From the NCBI GenBank assembly GCA_963724065.1, contig CAVRTB010000003.1, positions 248,001-312,000 on the forward strand: DNA of 64,000 nucleotides. The letters are read 5' to 3'. Numbering within the stretch: the stretch's first letter is position 1; each line of letters starts with the position of its first letter. A model generated the notes under the pieces. That model saw only the letters and a list, made by a program, of their open reading frames with translations, was not told where the DNA came from and searched no databases. Below, in pieces: positions 16,983 through 26,318 of this stretch. This stretch comes from DASRIA01 sp963724065 (GTDB lineage Bacteria; Actinomycetota; Thermoleophilia; Solirubrobacterales; JBBDJG01). The position numbers were made by a program, and so were the translations under genes.

Positions 16983-18440
16983 CTACGCGTTTTGCCGCAC
17001 CAGGTCGACGAGCAGGCGCACGCCCCAGCCACTCGCGCCCTTCCCGACGTACTCCCGGTTGTCCTGGTCCCAGGCGACGCCGGCGATGTCGAGATGTGCC
17101 CAGGGCTTGCCGTCGACGAACTCCTCCAGGAACGAGGCCGCGTACGCGGACGAGGCCTTGCGCGCCTCCGAGACGTTCACGAAGTCGGCCACCTTGCCAC
17201 GCGTCAGGTCCTTGTAGTCGGGGTGCAGCGGCAGTCGCCACACGAGCTCGCCGGTGCCCTCCGATGCGGCGCTGAGTGCCGCCGAGAGGTCATCGTCGTT
17301 CGAGAAGAGCCCCGCATACGTGGAGCCGAGCGCGGTGACGATCGCGCCGGTGAGGGTCGCGAGGTCGATGATCCGCTCAGCGCCCTCGGCCGCGGCGTAC
17401 GCGAGGCCGTCCGCGAGGATCAGGCGACCCTCCGCGTCGGTGTTGTTCACCTCTACGGTCTTGCCGTTGGAGATCCGGATGATGTCGCCGGGCCTGACCG
17501 CGTGGCCGGAGGGCATGTTCTCCGTCGCCGGGACGACGCTCAGGAGGTTGACCGGCAGGCCGAGCCGGGCGATCGCGGCGGTCGCCTCGATCACGGCCGA
17601 CCCGCCCGACATGTCCATCTTCATCTCCTGCATCTTGCCCGAGGGCTTGATCGAGATGCCCCCGGTGTCGAAGGTGACCGCCTTGCCGACGAGCGCGAGG
17701 CCGGGGCCGCCGCCGTTGTAGCGCAGCACGATGAAGCGCGGCTCCTCGTGCGAGCCCCGCGCGACCGCCTCGAGGCCGCCCATCGAGCGCCGCGCGATCT
17801 CGTCGGGCCCGAACGCCTCGCCCTCGAGGCCGTCGATCTCGGCCACGCGGCTGAGCGCATGGTCGGCCAGCTTCATCGGCGTGAGGTCGTTGGCGGGAAG
17901 GTTCTGCAGATCGCGCGCCGCGTTCTGGTGCTCGACCACGATGTCGGTCTGGCGCACGATCTCGGCGAGGTCCTGCTCGGAGACGATCTCGAGCTGCTGC
18001 GGGCCGCCGTCGGCATCGTCGTTCTTGGCGCTCTTGTAGCGGTCGAAGCGATAGGCCGCGAGCAACGAGCCCTCGATGATCGCGCGGAGGGTGTGCTCGT
18101 CTGCGCCCTCGGGCACCGCCCACGCGATGCGCTTGGCTCCCGCGTCACGCGCACGACCGAACGAGACGGCGGCCGCGACGCGCGCGCGCTCCGGCGTCAG
18201 CTCGGCCTGCGTGCCGAGCCCGACGGTGATCACCCGCGCAGCGCCGATCGCGCCTTCGGGATGCAAAATCGCCGTCTTCTTGAGCGCTCCCTTCGCCTCG
18301 CCCGACTCGATCAGGCGGCCGAGCTTTCCCTCGAGCGCGCCGTCGAGGTCCGCGGGCGCCGCGGCGTCCTCGAAGAGGCCCACGCAGAGCGTGTCGGCGT
18401 CGGAGGACGAGGGTGGGCCCTGGTGGAAGGAGGCGCGCAT
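16983..18440 (-). CDS. pepA: Leucyl aminopeptidase, M17 family
   Basis: 485 residues from an ATG at 18438-18440. The M17 signature NNTDAEGRLILADGLAYA is present. Metal and catalytic residues sit in GKAVTFDTGGISIKPSGKM and KMDMSGGSAV. It is a cytoplasmic hexameric two-metal exopeptidase. A longer in-frame start at 18521 exists but would overlap the divergent thiolase start. The shorter start is favoured by a TATACT -10 box 9 bases upstream. The gene is co-directional with the acyl-CoA dehydrogenase and probably transcribed with it. Confidence 0.92.
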   Translation of the reverse strand: MRASFHQGPPSSSDADTLCVGLFEDAAAPADLDGALEGKLGRLIESGEAKGALKKTAILHPEGAIGAARVITVGLGTQAELTPERARVAAAVSFGRARDAGAKRIAWAVPEGADEHTLRAIIEGSLLAAYRFDRYKSAKNDDADGGPQQLEIVSEQDLAEIVRQTDIVVEHQNAARDLQNLPANDLTPMKLADHALSRVAEIDGLEGEAFGPDEIARRSMGGLEAVARGSHEEPRFIVLRYNGGGPGLALVGKAVTFDTGGISIKPSGKMQEMKMDMSGGSAVIEATAAIARLGLPVNLLSVVPATENMPSGHAVRPGDIIRISNGKTVEVNNTDAEGRLILADGLAYAAAEGAERIIDLATLTGAIVTALGSTYAGLFSNDDDLSAALSAASEGTGELVWRLPLHPDYKDLTRGKVADFVNVSEARKASSAYAASFLEEFVDGKPWAHLDIAGVAWDQDNREYVGKGASGWGVRLLVDLVRQNA

Positions 18441-18449
18441 CCGGGCCGC

Positions 18450-18455
18450 AGTATA
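18450..18455 (-). promoter_or_regulatory. Probable near-leaderless -10 box for pepA
   Basis: TATACT on the minus strand, 9 bases upstream of the ATG at 18440. Confidence 0.45.
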
Positions 18456-18521
18456 GGTCTCGGCTACCCTTCCTAGCGGCCCCGGATTGGCCCCAAACCC
18501 GACGAATCGAGGTTCGACCAC

Positions 18522-19706
18522 ATGTCAAAGACCGTGATCCTCGGCGCTGCCCGGACACCGTTCGGCAAGCTCGGAGGCGCCCTTGCAAGCTTCGACGCGA
18601 CTGACCTGGGAGGCAAGGCGATCGCCGCTGCGCTCGAGCGCGCGGAGGTCGATGCCGGTCAGGTCGACAAGGTGGTGATGGGCCAGGTGCTCCAGGCCGG
18701 CCAGGGCCAGATCCCCTCTCGTCAGGCACAGATCAAGGGCGGGATCCCGAAGGAGGTTCCATCGGAGACCGTCAACAAGGTGTGCGCGTCGGGCATCCGC
18801 GCGGTCGGCCTGATCGATGCGGCGGTTCGCGCCGGCGACCTCGACACGGGGGTCGCGGGCGGGATGGAGAGCATGTCGAGCGCGCCCTACCTGCTGCCCA
18901 AGGCCCGCTTCGGCTTCCGGATGGGCGACGCGAAGGCGATCGACGCGATGGTCCACGACGGCCTCACCAACCCGTTCAGCGGAAAGCACATGATGCAGGA
19001 GGCCAGCGAGGTCGCCTCGGAGCTCGAGTTGACGCGGCCCGACATGGACCGCTGGGCACTGCGCAGCCACGAGCTCGCGGTGAAGGCGACCGACGAGGGC
19101 CGCCTGCCCGAGGAGATCGTGCCCGTGACGGTCAAGTCGAAGAAGGGCGAGTCGACCGTCGAGATCGACGAGGCGCCGCGCCGCGAGACGTCGCTCGAGG
19201 CGCTCGCCAAGCTGCCGCCGCAGTTCGTCAAGGACGGCTCGCATACCGCGGGCAACGCGCCGGGCGTGAACGACGGCGCCGGCGCGCTCGTGCTCTCTTC
19301 AGAGGAGTGGGCGAAGCAGGAGGGGCGCACGCCGCTCGCGCGCATCCTCGCGAGCGCCGAGGTGGCGGACGAGTTCGCCTACCTCGCGCGCACTCCGGGG
19401 AAGGCCGCGAAGCTCGCGCTCGAGCGCGCCGGGCTGGACGCCGGCCAGATCGACCTGTGGGAGATCAACGAGGCATTCGCGTCGGTCGCGATCAACTCGA
19501 TGCGGATGCTCGAGATCGACGACGACAAGGTCAACGTGAACGGCGGGGCGATCGCGCTCGGCCATCCGATCGGCGCGTCCGGCGCGCGGCTCCTCACGAC
19601 GCTCATCTACGAGCTGCGGCGACGCGGCGGCGGGCTCGGGTGCGCCGCGATCTGCTCCGGCGGCGGCCAGGGCGACGCCGTGATCCTCGAGGTCAACGGC
19701 GGCTAG
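18522..19706 (+). CDS. Acetyl-CoA C-acetyltransferase (thiolase)
   Basis: 394-residue thiolase. Cys88 in NKVCASGIRA is the acyl-carrying nucleophile, GGAIALGHPIGASGAR holds the catalytic His, and CSGGGQGDA holds the second Cys. Length and the N-terminal ILGAARTPFGK fit the PhaA/AtoB group, which condenses or cleaves acetoacetyl-CoA. It is divergent from pepA, and the phzF-like gene follows directly. It belongs functionally to the acyl-CoA degradation genes in this window. Confidence 0.93.
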   Translation: MSKTVILGAARTPFGKLGGALASFDATDLGGKAIAAALERAEVDAGQVDKVVMGQVLQAGQGQIPSRQAQIKGGIPKEVPSETVNKVCASGIRAVGLIDAAVRAGDLDTGVAGGMESMSSAPYLLPKARFGFRMGDAKAIDAMVHDGLTNPFSGKHMMQEASEVASELELTRPDMDRWALRSHELAVKATDEGRLPEEIVPVTVKSKKGESTVEIDEAPRRETSLEALAKLPPQFVKDGSHTAGNAPGVNDGAGALVLSSEEWAKQEGRTPLARILASAEVADEFAYLARTPGKAAKLALERAGLDAGQIDLWEINEAFASVAINSMRMLEIDDDKVNVNGGAIALGHPIGASGARLLTTLIYELRRRGGGLGCAAICSGGGQGDAVILEVNGG

Positions 19707-19707
19707 C

Positions 19708-20553
19708 AGGCCTTACAGAGTCGTCGACGTCTTCACCGACAGGGCGCTCGCGGGCAATCAGCTCGCGGTCGTCCTCGATGCCGACGGGCTGAGCGACAAG
19801 ACGATGCTCGCGTTCGCAAGGGAGACGCGGCTCGCGGAAACGACATTCGTGCAGGCCGCGTCGGCGGAGAGGGCGGACTACCGCAACCGCATCTTCACCG
19901 TTGCCGGTGAGGTGCCCTTCGCGGGACACCCGTCGCTCGGCACCGCCGTGGTGGTCGCCGTCACCCGGGGAGTGGATGAGGCGCATTACGTACAGCAGAC
20001 CGGCGCGGGCCTTCAGCCCGTCGATGTCGCGCGTCGCGAGGAGATGTCGTGGAGCGCGTCGATGCTCCAGGAACCGGCGACCTTCGGGCCCGAGGTGAAC
20101 CCCAGTCATGTGATGGCGGCTGCCGGGCTGCTCACGGGGGACGCTCATCGCGACCTGGTGCCGCAGGTTGTCTCGACCGGGTTGCCGACACTGATCGCGG
20201 TGCTGCGCGACAAGGGTGCGATCGCGCGAGCGACGCCGGACTTCGACCTCGTCGACCACGTACTGGCCGGGTGTGAGGCGATAAACCTCTACATCGCGTG
20301 GCACGACGGTGCCGGGGTAGCGCGCGCCCGGATGTTCACGCGGCTCGTCGAGGGTGGCGAGGACTCCGCCACGGGCTCGGCCGTCGGCCCGCTGTGCGCG
20401 TACCTCGCGCGGCATGGACTGGGCGAGAAGGTGGATGTCTCGCAAGGCACCGAGATCGGCCGGCCCAGCCGGCTCGTGGCAGCGATCGACGGTGACCGGG
20501 TACGGGTCAGCGGAGGCGTCGTGGAGGTCATCGAGGGACGGGTCGACCTGTGA
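19708..20553 (+). CDS. PhzF-family isomerase/epimerase, normal start codon missing
   Basis: Homology begins at 19708 (RPYRVVDVFTDRALAGNQLA), two bases after the thiolase stop, but no ATG, GTG or TTG exists in this frame before the ATG at 19804. Starting there would remove the first strand of the fold. The remainder is typical PhzF: LAETTFV with the catalytic Glu, FAGHPSLGTA, and GGEDSATGSAVGPL near the C-terminus. These proteins isomerise small substrates such as the phenazine precursor; most in non-producers are of unknown function. The stop overlaps the next start (GTGA). Either a start codon was lost or misread, or a non-standard start is used. Confidence 0.75.
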   Translation, partial: RPYRVVDVFTDRALAGNQLAVVLDADGLSDKTMLAFARETRLAETTFVQAASAERADYRNRIFTVAGEVPFAGHPSLGTAVVVAVTRGVDEAHYVQQTGAGLQPVDVARREEMSWSASMLQEPATFGPEVNPSHVMAAAGLLTGDAHRDLVPQVVSTGLPTLIAVLRDKGAIARATPDFDLVDHVLAGCEAINLYIAWHDGAGVARARMFTRLVEGGEDSATGSAVGPLCAYLARHGLGEKVDVSQGTEIGRPSRLVAAIDGDRVRVSGGVVEVIEGRVDL

Positions 20554-21338
20554 GCGCCGCGGCCTTCTTCGACCTCGACCGCACGCTGATGGCCGGCTCG
20601 AGCGCGTACCACTTCGGCCGCGCGATGTACAAGGCCGGGCACCTGTCGCGGCGCCAGATCGCATCCGACGCGGTCGAGCAGATCCGCTTCCGGCTCAGGG
20701 GCGCAAGCGACGCCGCGGTGAACCTGCTGCTGGCCCGCGTGCAGGAGGGCATCAAGGACCATCGCGTCGCCGACCTCACGCGGATGACGCCCGACATGCT
20801 CGCCGGGATCCTGCCACGCGTGTATCCGCAGATGCTCGACGTCGTGCGCTCGCACCAGGATGCCGGCCGTTCCTGCTACATCGCTACTGCGGCCTCGCAG
20901 CCGGCCGCCGAGCGGCTCTCGCAGGCGCTCGTCATGGAGGGCGCGATCGGCACGCGGTGGGAGATCGACGACGGCGTCTACACGGGCCGCCTCGATGGGC
21001 CTTTCGCGTACGGGGAAGGGAAGGCGTCCGCGCTGCGCGAGTTCGCGGCCGAGCACGGCATCGACCTCCTGCAGTCCTGGGCGTACACCGACGCAGCCTC
21101 CGACCTTCCGATGCTCGAGGCCGTCGGTCATCCGGTCGCGGTGAATCCCGACGCGGGGCTCGCCGAGATCGCGCGTGACCGTGGATGGGACGTGCTGCGC
21201 TTCGACAAGCTCGGCGAGCGCCTGCGCGTGATCGGCGCGGTCCTCACCGCGATCGCCGTCGGCGGCAGCGGGAACTGGCTGGCGGCACGCCGCAGGTCGC
21301 GCGCGCAACGTGGGCGTTTGCGCCGGCCGCGTCGTTAA
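20550..21338 (+). CDS. HAD-superfamily phosphatase, subfamily IB
   Basis: 262 residues. DLDRTLMAGSS at residues 8-18 supplies the Asp nucleophile and general acid, YIATAASQPAAERL the motif II Thr/Ser region, and AYTDAASDLPMLEAVG the motif IV acidic pair. This layout matches the SerB-like IB group common in actinobacteria beside lipid genes. The C-terminal 25 residues are Arg-rich after a short hydrophobic stretch. The substrate is unknown. It is coupled to the PhzF gene by a GTGA overlap, and its stop overlaps the opposing stop (TTAA). Confidence 0.85.
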   Translation: MSAAAFFDLDRTLMAGSSAYHFGRAMYKAGHLSRRQIASDAVEQIRFRLRGASDAAVNLLLARVQEGIKDHRVADLTRMTPDMLAGILPRVYPQMLDVVRSHQDAGRSCYIATAASQPAAERLSQALVMEGAIGTRWEIDDGVYTGRLDGPFAYGEGKASALREFAAEHGIDLLQSWAYTDAASDLPMLEAVGHPVAVNPDAGLAEIARDRGWDVLRFDKLGERLRVIGAVLTAIAVGGSGNWLAARRRSRAQRGRLRRPRR

Positions 21339-22871
21339 GGCACGAACAGGCCCTGCACCGCGAACAGCGAGTTGTCGGGCGTGTCGGCGTCACCGTCCGG
21401 TCCGCCGTCGAGGACACGCACCTGACCCAGCTCCCAGATCTGGCGCTTCCCGTCCTTGGCGACGCCGGGGATCACGTACAGGACGTCGGTGTTGATCGTG
21501 CATGAAGCGCCCGCGGCCGTCGAGGCCGTGCCGGCGCACGCCGCAGTGCTGAAGCGGAACGTGAAGTCCTCGACCGTGCCCGGCTCCGCATAGGTGGGGC
21601 CACCCGTGCCGTTGAACTTGTCGGTCATCCGCACCTCGACCTCGACCTCGAGCTCACCGACGTAGTCCGCTCCGCCGGCCGCGTTGGCGGCGCCGCACGT
21701 GGGCAGCGCTGCGTTGCAGCGGACGTCCGTGAGCGAGACGTTGATCTCTGCTCCGGAGTCGTCCGGCGGGCCGGGCGCGCCCACCTTCGCGATGATGCGG
21801 AAGAAGCCGGTCGAGTTCGCGGCGCCGCCGCCCGCGTCCGGCGTGCCGACCGTCAGGTTCGGCGACGTCTGCGCCGGGGGGTTGCAGGATGGGAATCCCA
21901 GCGGGCGGTCCGTGCGTGCGGTCAGGCGAGGTGCACGTCGCAAAGGCGGGCACGAGTGGGACGCGCAGGGGGGAGGCGCCCTTCGGCCGGGGGTAGCTCG
22001 GGTAAGGGAGCGGCTGCCAGTCGGGGTCGCCGTACGTGCCCGTGGCGGTCGTGATCTGGGTTGCGCCCGATCCGTTCGGGTTCATGGTCCACAGGTGGAG
22101 GGCGCGGCGGGCCACGATCCTCGAGCCGTCCGGGGACCATGCGGGGCGCGTCGCCTCGGTAAGGAAAGTGCTCAGGTCCACATCGTTCGAGCCGTCGGGC
22201 TCGATCGTGTGGATACCCGTCGTGCCGGGATCAGCCGTGAACCTCGTATATGCAATCCGGGATCCGCTGGGCGACCAGTTCGGGTGGTGAGCGTTCGTGC
22301 CGCTGGCGGTCACCGGCGTCACAGCGCTGCCGTCGGTCTTGACCGTATGGACGCGCTCCCCACGGACGAAGGCGATACGCAGTCCGTCCGGCGACCACGC
22401 CGGGTCACTGTCCGTCGTAGTGGTGTCAGTGGTCAGGGGTGTTACGTCGCTGCCGTCAGCGCTCATGACGTAGACCTTGATGCCGAGGGTCCCCGACCGC
22501 GAACTGACGAAGGCGATCTTGGTTCCGTTCGCAGACCAAGTTGGGCTGTGATCGGATCCGAATGAGCCGGCGGTGAGGTTGACGACGCCGGTGCCGTCGG
22601 CGTTCATCACGTGGACGTCGCCGTTCAGGTCGAACGCGATCTTGGTGCCGTCGGGGGACCAGGCGGGGTTGCTTTCCATCTCCGGCCCGCTTGTGATCGG
22701 GGTGATCCCTGACCCGTCAGGGTTCATCACGAAGATCTCTTGGGTGAAGCCGGGGTGGCTGTAAAAGGCGATCTTGCCGTTGAGGCCCGGGAATGCGGCG
22801 TCCGCCGCAGGAACGCAGGCAAGCACAAAGATGGCTGCCACGATCACGGGTAGAAAGCGGCGACTCAGCAT
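21335..22871 (-). pseudogene. Secreted PD40/TolB-like beta-propeller protein, frame broken near 21903
   Basis: From the ATG at 22871 a signal peptide (LPVIVAAIFVLACVPAADA) leads into at least six PD40 blades with repeated SPDGTKIAF and MNPDGSG motifs. In the linker RTHGPP the frame breaks. The expected continuation (LGFPSCNPPAQTSP and a 170-residue C-terminal domain ending NSLFAVQGLFVP) lies one frame over. Deleting one C (minus strand) in the CCC complementary to 21903-21905 restores a product of about 510 residues. It is a paralogue of the two PD40 genes at 34692-37657. The role is unknown; probably an extracellular or cell-envelope protein. Divergent from the mutase gene. Confidence 0.75.
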
Positions 22872-22938
22872 CCGATCCGCAGTCTCCCCCCGCGCCCGGC
22901 ACAAGTCAAGCGGCCGCGATTACGCCGATCCGCCGCCA

Positions 22939-22944
22939 TACAAT
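22939..22944 (+). promoter_or_regulatory. Probable leaderless -10 box for the mutase large subunit
   Basis: TACAAT ends 6 bases before the ATG at 22951. It is the best -10 match among the putative leaderless promoters here. Confidence 0.5.
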
Positions 22945-22950
22945 GACCAG

Positions 22951-24612
22951 ATGGCGGTAGAGCCCGAATCCATGCGCCGCGCCCACGAGTGGCTGAAGGA
23001 GGTCTACGCGCGCCAGCCCGAGCGCGAAGCCCTCTTCACGAGCATCTCGGGGGAGCCGGTGAAGCCCCTCTACACGGAGGAGGATCTCGCCGACAACGAC
23101 CGCGAGCGCGACATCGGCCACCCCGGGGAGTATCCGTTCACGCGGGGCGTGTACCCCTCGATGTATCGCGGCCGCCTGTGGACGATGCGCCAGTTCGCCG
23201 GGTTCGGCACCGCCGAGGAGACCAACGCGCGCTTCCGGTACCTGCTCGACCACGGGCAGACCGGCCTCTCGACGGCGTTCGACATGCCGACCCTGATGGG
23301 GCACGACTCCGATCACGTGCTCTCGGAGGGCGAGGTCGGGCGCGAGGGCGTCGCGATCGACACGCTCGACGACATGGAGATGCTGTTCGCGGGCATCCCG
23401 CTGGGCGAGGTCACGACCTCGATGACGATCAACGCGCCCGCGGCCATATTGCTCGGGTTCTACGTGTGCGTCGCCGAGCGCCAGGGCGTCACGCGCGAGA
23501 AGCTGGGCGGCACGATCCAGACGGACATCCTGAAGGAGTACATCGCCCAGAAGGAGTGGTGCTTCCCGATCGACCCGGCGATGCGGATCGTCACCGACAT
23601 GGTCGAGTTCTGCGCGCGCGAGATGCCGCGCTGGCACCCGATCTCGATCTCCGGGTACCACATCCGCGAGGCCGGCTCGACCGCGCAGCAGGAGCTCGCC
23701 TTCACGCTCGCGGACGGCTTTGCCTACGTGCAGGCCGCGACCGAGCGCGGGCTCGCGGTCGACGACTTCGCCCCGCGGCTGTCGTTCTTCTTCAACGCGC
23801 ACATCGACTTCTTCGAGGAGATCGCGAAGTACCGCGCTGCGCGGCGGATCTGGGCACGCGAGATGCGCGACACCTACGGCGCCCGCGACCCCGCGTCGTG
23901 GCGGATGCGCTTTCACAGCCAGACGGCGGGAGTGTCGCTGACGGCGCAGCAGCCGCTCAACAACATCGTCCGGACGGCGCTCGAGGCGCTGTCCTCCGTG
24001 CTGGGCGGCACCCAGTCACTGCACACGAACTCCTACGACGAGGCGCTCGCGCTGCCGACCGAGGAGGCCGTGCAGATCGCGCTGCGCACCCAGCAGATCA
24101 TCGCCCACGAGACCGGCGTCACCAACACGATCGACCCGCTCGGAGGGAGCTACTTCGTCGAGGCTCTCACCGATCGCATGGAGCAGGCGGCGTACGAGTA
24201 CTTCGGCAGGATCGAGGAGCTCGGCGGAATGGTCGAGGCGGTCAAGCGGAACTTCCCGCAGCGCGAGATCGCGGACGCGTCGTGGCAGTACCAGGAGGAG
24301 GTCGACGCGGGGAAGCGCCTGGTCGTCGGCGTCAACCGCTACGAGCAGCTCGACGAGCAGCCGATCGAGATCCTGCGGATCGACCCGGCGCTCGAGCGCA
24401 AGCAGATCGGACGGCTCGCGGCAACGCGCGCGCGTCGCGACGCCGCGGAGGTGGAGCGCGCGCTCGTCGCGCTCAAGGAGGCGGCCGGCGCCCCCGACCG
24501 CAACCTCATGCATCCGATCATCGACTGCGCCCGCGCCGACGTGACCGAGGGCGAGATGGTGGATGCGCTGCAGGCCGTCTTCGGCAGTTACACGGAGTCG
24601 CCCGTCTTCTGA
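22951..24612 (+). CDS. Methylmalonyl-CoA mutase, large (catalytic) subunit
   Basis: 553 residues with only the substrate-binding TIM barrel; the B12 domain is a separate gene at 30592. YPSMYRGRLWTMRQFAGFG keeps the Tyr equivalent to Tyr89 of the Propionibacterium enzyme, and DPAMRIVTDM keeps the Arg equivalent to Arg207. These residues mark methylmalonyl-CoA rather than isobutyryl-CoA specificity, where Phe and Gln occur. SISGYHIREAGST carries the active-site His, and THSQT-like FHSQTAGVSLTAQQP follows. It converts (R)-methylmalonyl-CoA to succinyl-CoA with adenosylcobalamin, served by MeaB at 14810. The start is supported by an adjacent TACAAT box. Confidence 0.92.
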   Translation: MAVEPESMRRAHEWLKEVYARQPEREALFTSISGEPVKPLYTEEDLADNDRERDIGHPGEYPFTRGVYPSMYRGRLWTMRQFAGFGTAEETNARFRYLLDHGQTGLSTAFDMPTLMGHDSDHVLSEGEVGREGVAIDTLDDMEMLFAGIPLGEVTTSMTINAPAAILLGFYVCVAERQGVTREKLGGTIQTDILKEYIAQKEWCFPIDPAMRIVTDMVEFCAREMPRWHPISISGYHIREAGSTAQQELAFTLADGFAYVQAATERGLAVDDFAPRLSFFFNAHIDFFEEIAKYRAARRIWAREMRDTYGARDPASWRMRFHSQTAGVSLTAQQPLNNIVRTALEALSSVLGGTQSLHTNSYDEALALPTEEAVQIALRTQQIIAHETGVTNTIDPLGGSYFVEALTDRMEQAAYEYFGRIEELGGMVEAVKRNFPQREIADASWQYQEEVDAGKRLVVGVNRYEQLDEQPIEILRIDPALERKQIGRLAATRARRDAAEVERALVALKEAAGAPDRNLMHPIIDCARADVTEGEMVDALQAVFGSYTESPVF

Positions 24613-24715
24613 ATCACGTGCGTGCGGCAACTGCATCCTGCCGCCGACAAATCTGCTTACCTAGGTCGTCCATGAAGGGGCGGGGACCGACACGGTCCAC
24701 AACGGTCGAGTAGCT

Positions 24716-25117
24716 ATGACCCACAAGAAGTCAGTTCCGGCCGCGGCGCTCGCGGCACTCGTTGCCTTTCTCGCGTTGCAGGCGACCACCCTCGGGCAGC
24801 CCGCCCGCGGGACGGCTGCGCAGGATCCCCCGGCGAAGGCCCGGGTGTCCGTTCGCGACAACTACTTCGAGCCGCGCTCGACCGAGGTGCCCGAGGGCGG
24901 CCAGGTGACGTGGAGGTGGCGGGGAGAGAACCGGCACAGCATCCGCTTCACGAAGGTGCCCGAGGGTGCCGCTCGCAAGGGCGCTTCGACCCGCGTCGAG
25001 GGCCGCTGGAAGCGCAAGTTCCACCGGCCGGGTGTCTACCGCTACGTCTGCAGGGTGTGGTCCGGGATGCGCGGGTCCATATCGGTGCGCGCCGATCCCG
25101 AGGAACCGCCCAGCTGA
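24716..25117 (+). CDS. Secreted cupredoxin-like protein with an altered copper site
   Basis: 133 residues. A signal peptide (LAALVAFLALQATTLG region) is followed by a single cupredoxin domain. His74 (NRHSIRF), Cys112 and Met118 (CRVWSGMRG) align with type 1 copper ligands. The usual second His of the C-x2-H-x4-M motif is Trp115, so copper binding may be weak or absent. It is very basic after the signal peptide. The gene stands alone between the mutase and an opposing acyl-CoA dehydrogenase. Electron carrier or structural role is open. Confidence 0.75.
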   Translation: MTHKKSVPAAALAALVAFLALQATTLGQPARGTAAQDPPAKARVSVRDNYFEPRSTEVPEGGQVTWRWRGENRHSIRFTKVPEGAARKGASTRVEGRWKRKFHRPGVYRYVCRVWSGMRGSISVRADPEEPPS

Positions 25118-25119
25118 AG

Positions 25120-26304
25120 CTAGTAGCTGCGCGGCAACCCGAGCGAGTGCTCGGCGACGTAGTTGAGGATCATCTCGCGCGACACGGGAGCGGTGCGCAC
25201 GAGCCGCACGCCCCACCACATGTCCGTCAGGCCGTACTCGAGCGCGAAGCCGTTCCCGCCGTGCGTCTGGATCGCCTGGTCGACGCACTTGATCGAGGCC
25301 TCTGCCGCCGCGTACTTCGCCATGTTGCTGGCCTCTCCCGCCGGCGCGCCGGCGTCGTAGAGGGCGGCTGCCTTCTGCGTCATCAACCGCGCCAGCTCGA
25401 GCTCGATCTTCGCTTGCGCGAGCGGGTGCGAGATCCCCTGGTGCGCGCCGATCGGCGCTTGCCACACGACGCGCTCGCGGGCGTACTCGGCCGCCATCTC
25501 GAGCGCCCGCCGGCCCGCACCGCACGCGACCGCCGCGCCCATGATGCGCTCGGGGTTGAGCCCGTCGAAGGCTGCTTTCAGCCCGCCTGACTCCGAGCCG
25601 ACGAGCCGGTCCGCCGGGACCTCGACGTCGTCGAAGAAGAGGGTCCACTGCTTGTCGGGTGCGTTCAGGGCGGTCGGGATGTGCTGCTTGGTGAGTCCCG
25701 GCGCGTCCGAGTCGACGATGAAGAGCATCGGCAGGCCGAGGTTGCCGTCGTCGTCGCGCTGGCGCGTGACGACGAGGATCGCGTCGGAGTCCTCGACCCC
25801 CGAGATGTAGGTCTTCTCGCCGCGGAGCAGATAGCCGCCGTTCGACCTGCGCGCCGAGGTCGAGAGGTTGTGCGAGTTCGAGCCCGCGCCCGGCTCCGTG
25901 ATCGCGAACGCCACCTTGGTCGTCCCCGCGGCGATGCCGCGCAGCCAGATGTCCTTCTGCTCCTCGTTGCCGTGGCGCACGAGGATGCTCCCGACGATCG
26001 CCGGCGACACGACGATCAAGAGCAACGAGCAACCGCTCGCGGTGATCTCCTCGCCGACCGCGGCAAGCGACGACATGCCAAGCCCACCGCCGCCGTACTC
26101 CTCCGGGAGGTTCACGCTCAGGTAGCCGCGGCTCGCGAGCGCGTCCCAAAGCTCCGTCGGCGGTTCGCCCTCCGCCGTCTTGCGCCGCGAGTACTCGGGG
26201 CCGAAGTCCGCGCAGATCTTGCGGACCGTCTCCCGCAGCATGCGCTCCTCGTCGCTGGGAACGAGCTGAAGGGCGGGTGTCGAGGTCTGGTCCGTCGCGG
26301 CCAT
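25120..26304 (-). CDS. Acyl-CoA dehydrogenase
   Basis: 394-residue FAD enzyme with FAITEPGAGSNSHNLST and, near the C-terminus, QTHGGNGFALEYGLTDMWW, where the ALEYG glutamate is in the catalytic-base position. It has only family-level similarity to the dehydrogenase at 15830, so it probably acts on a different chain or branched substrate. The ATG at 26304 has a GGAGG site 5 bases upstream. It converges on the cupredoxin gene with 2 bases between stops. Electrons would go to ETF. Confidence 0.92.
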   Translation of the reverse strand: MAATDQTSTPALQLVPSDEERMLRETVRKICADFGPEYSRRKTAEGEPPTELWDALASRGYLSVNLPEEYGGGGLGMSSLAAVGEEITASGCSLLLIVVSPAIVGSILVRHGNEEQKDIWLRGIAAGTTKVAFAITEPGAGSNSHNLSTSARRSNGGYLLRGEKTYISGVEDSDAILVVTRQRDDDGNLGLPMLFIVDSDAPGLTKQHIPTALNAPDKQWTLFFDDVEVPADRLVGSESGGLKAAFDGLNPERIMGAAVACGAGRRALEMAAEYARERVVWQAPIGAHQGISHPLAQAKIELELARLMTQKAAALYDAGAPAGEASNMAKYAAAEASIKCVDQAIQTHGGNGFALEYGLTDMWWGVRLVRTAPVSREMILNYVAEHSLGLPRSY

Positions 26305-26318
26305 GGGTCCTCCTGGCG

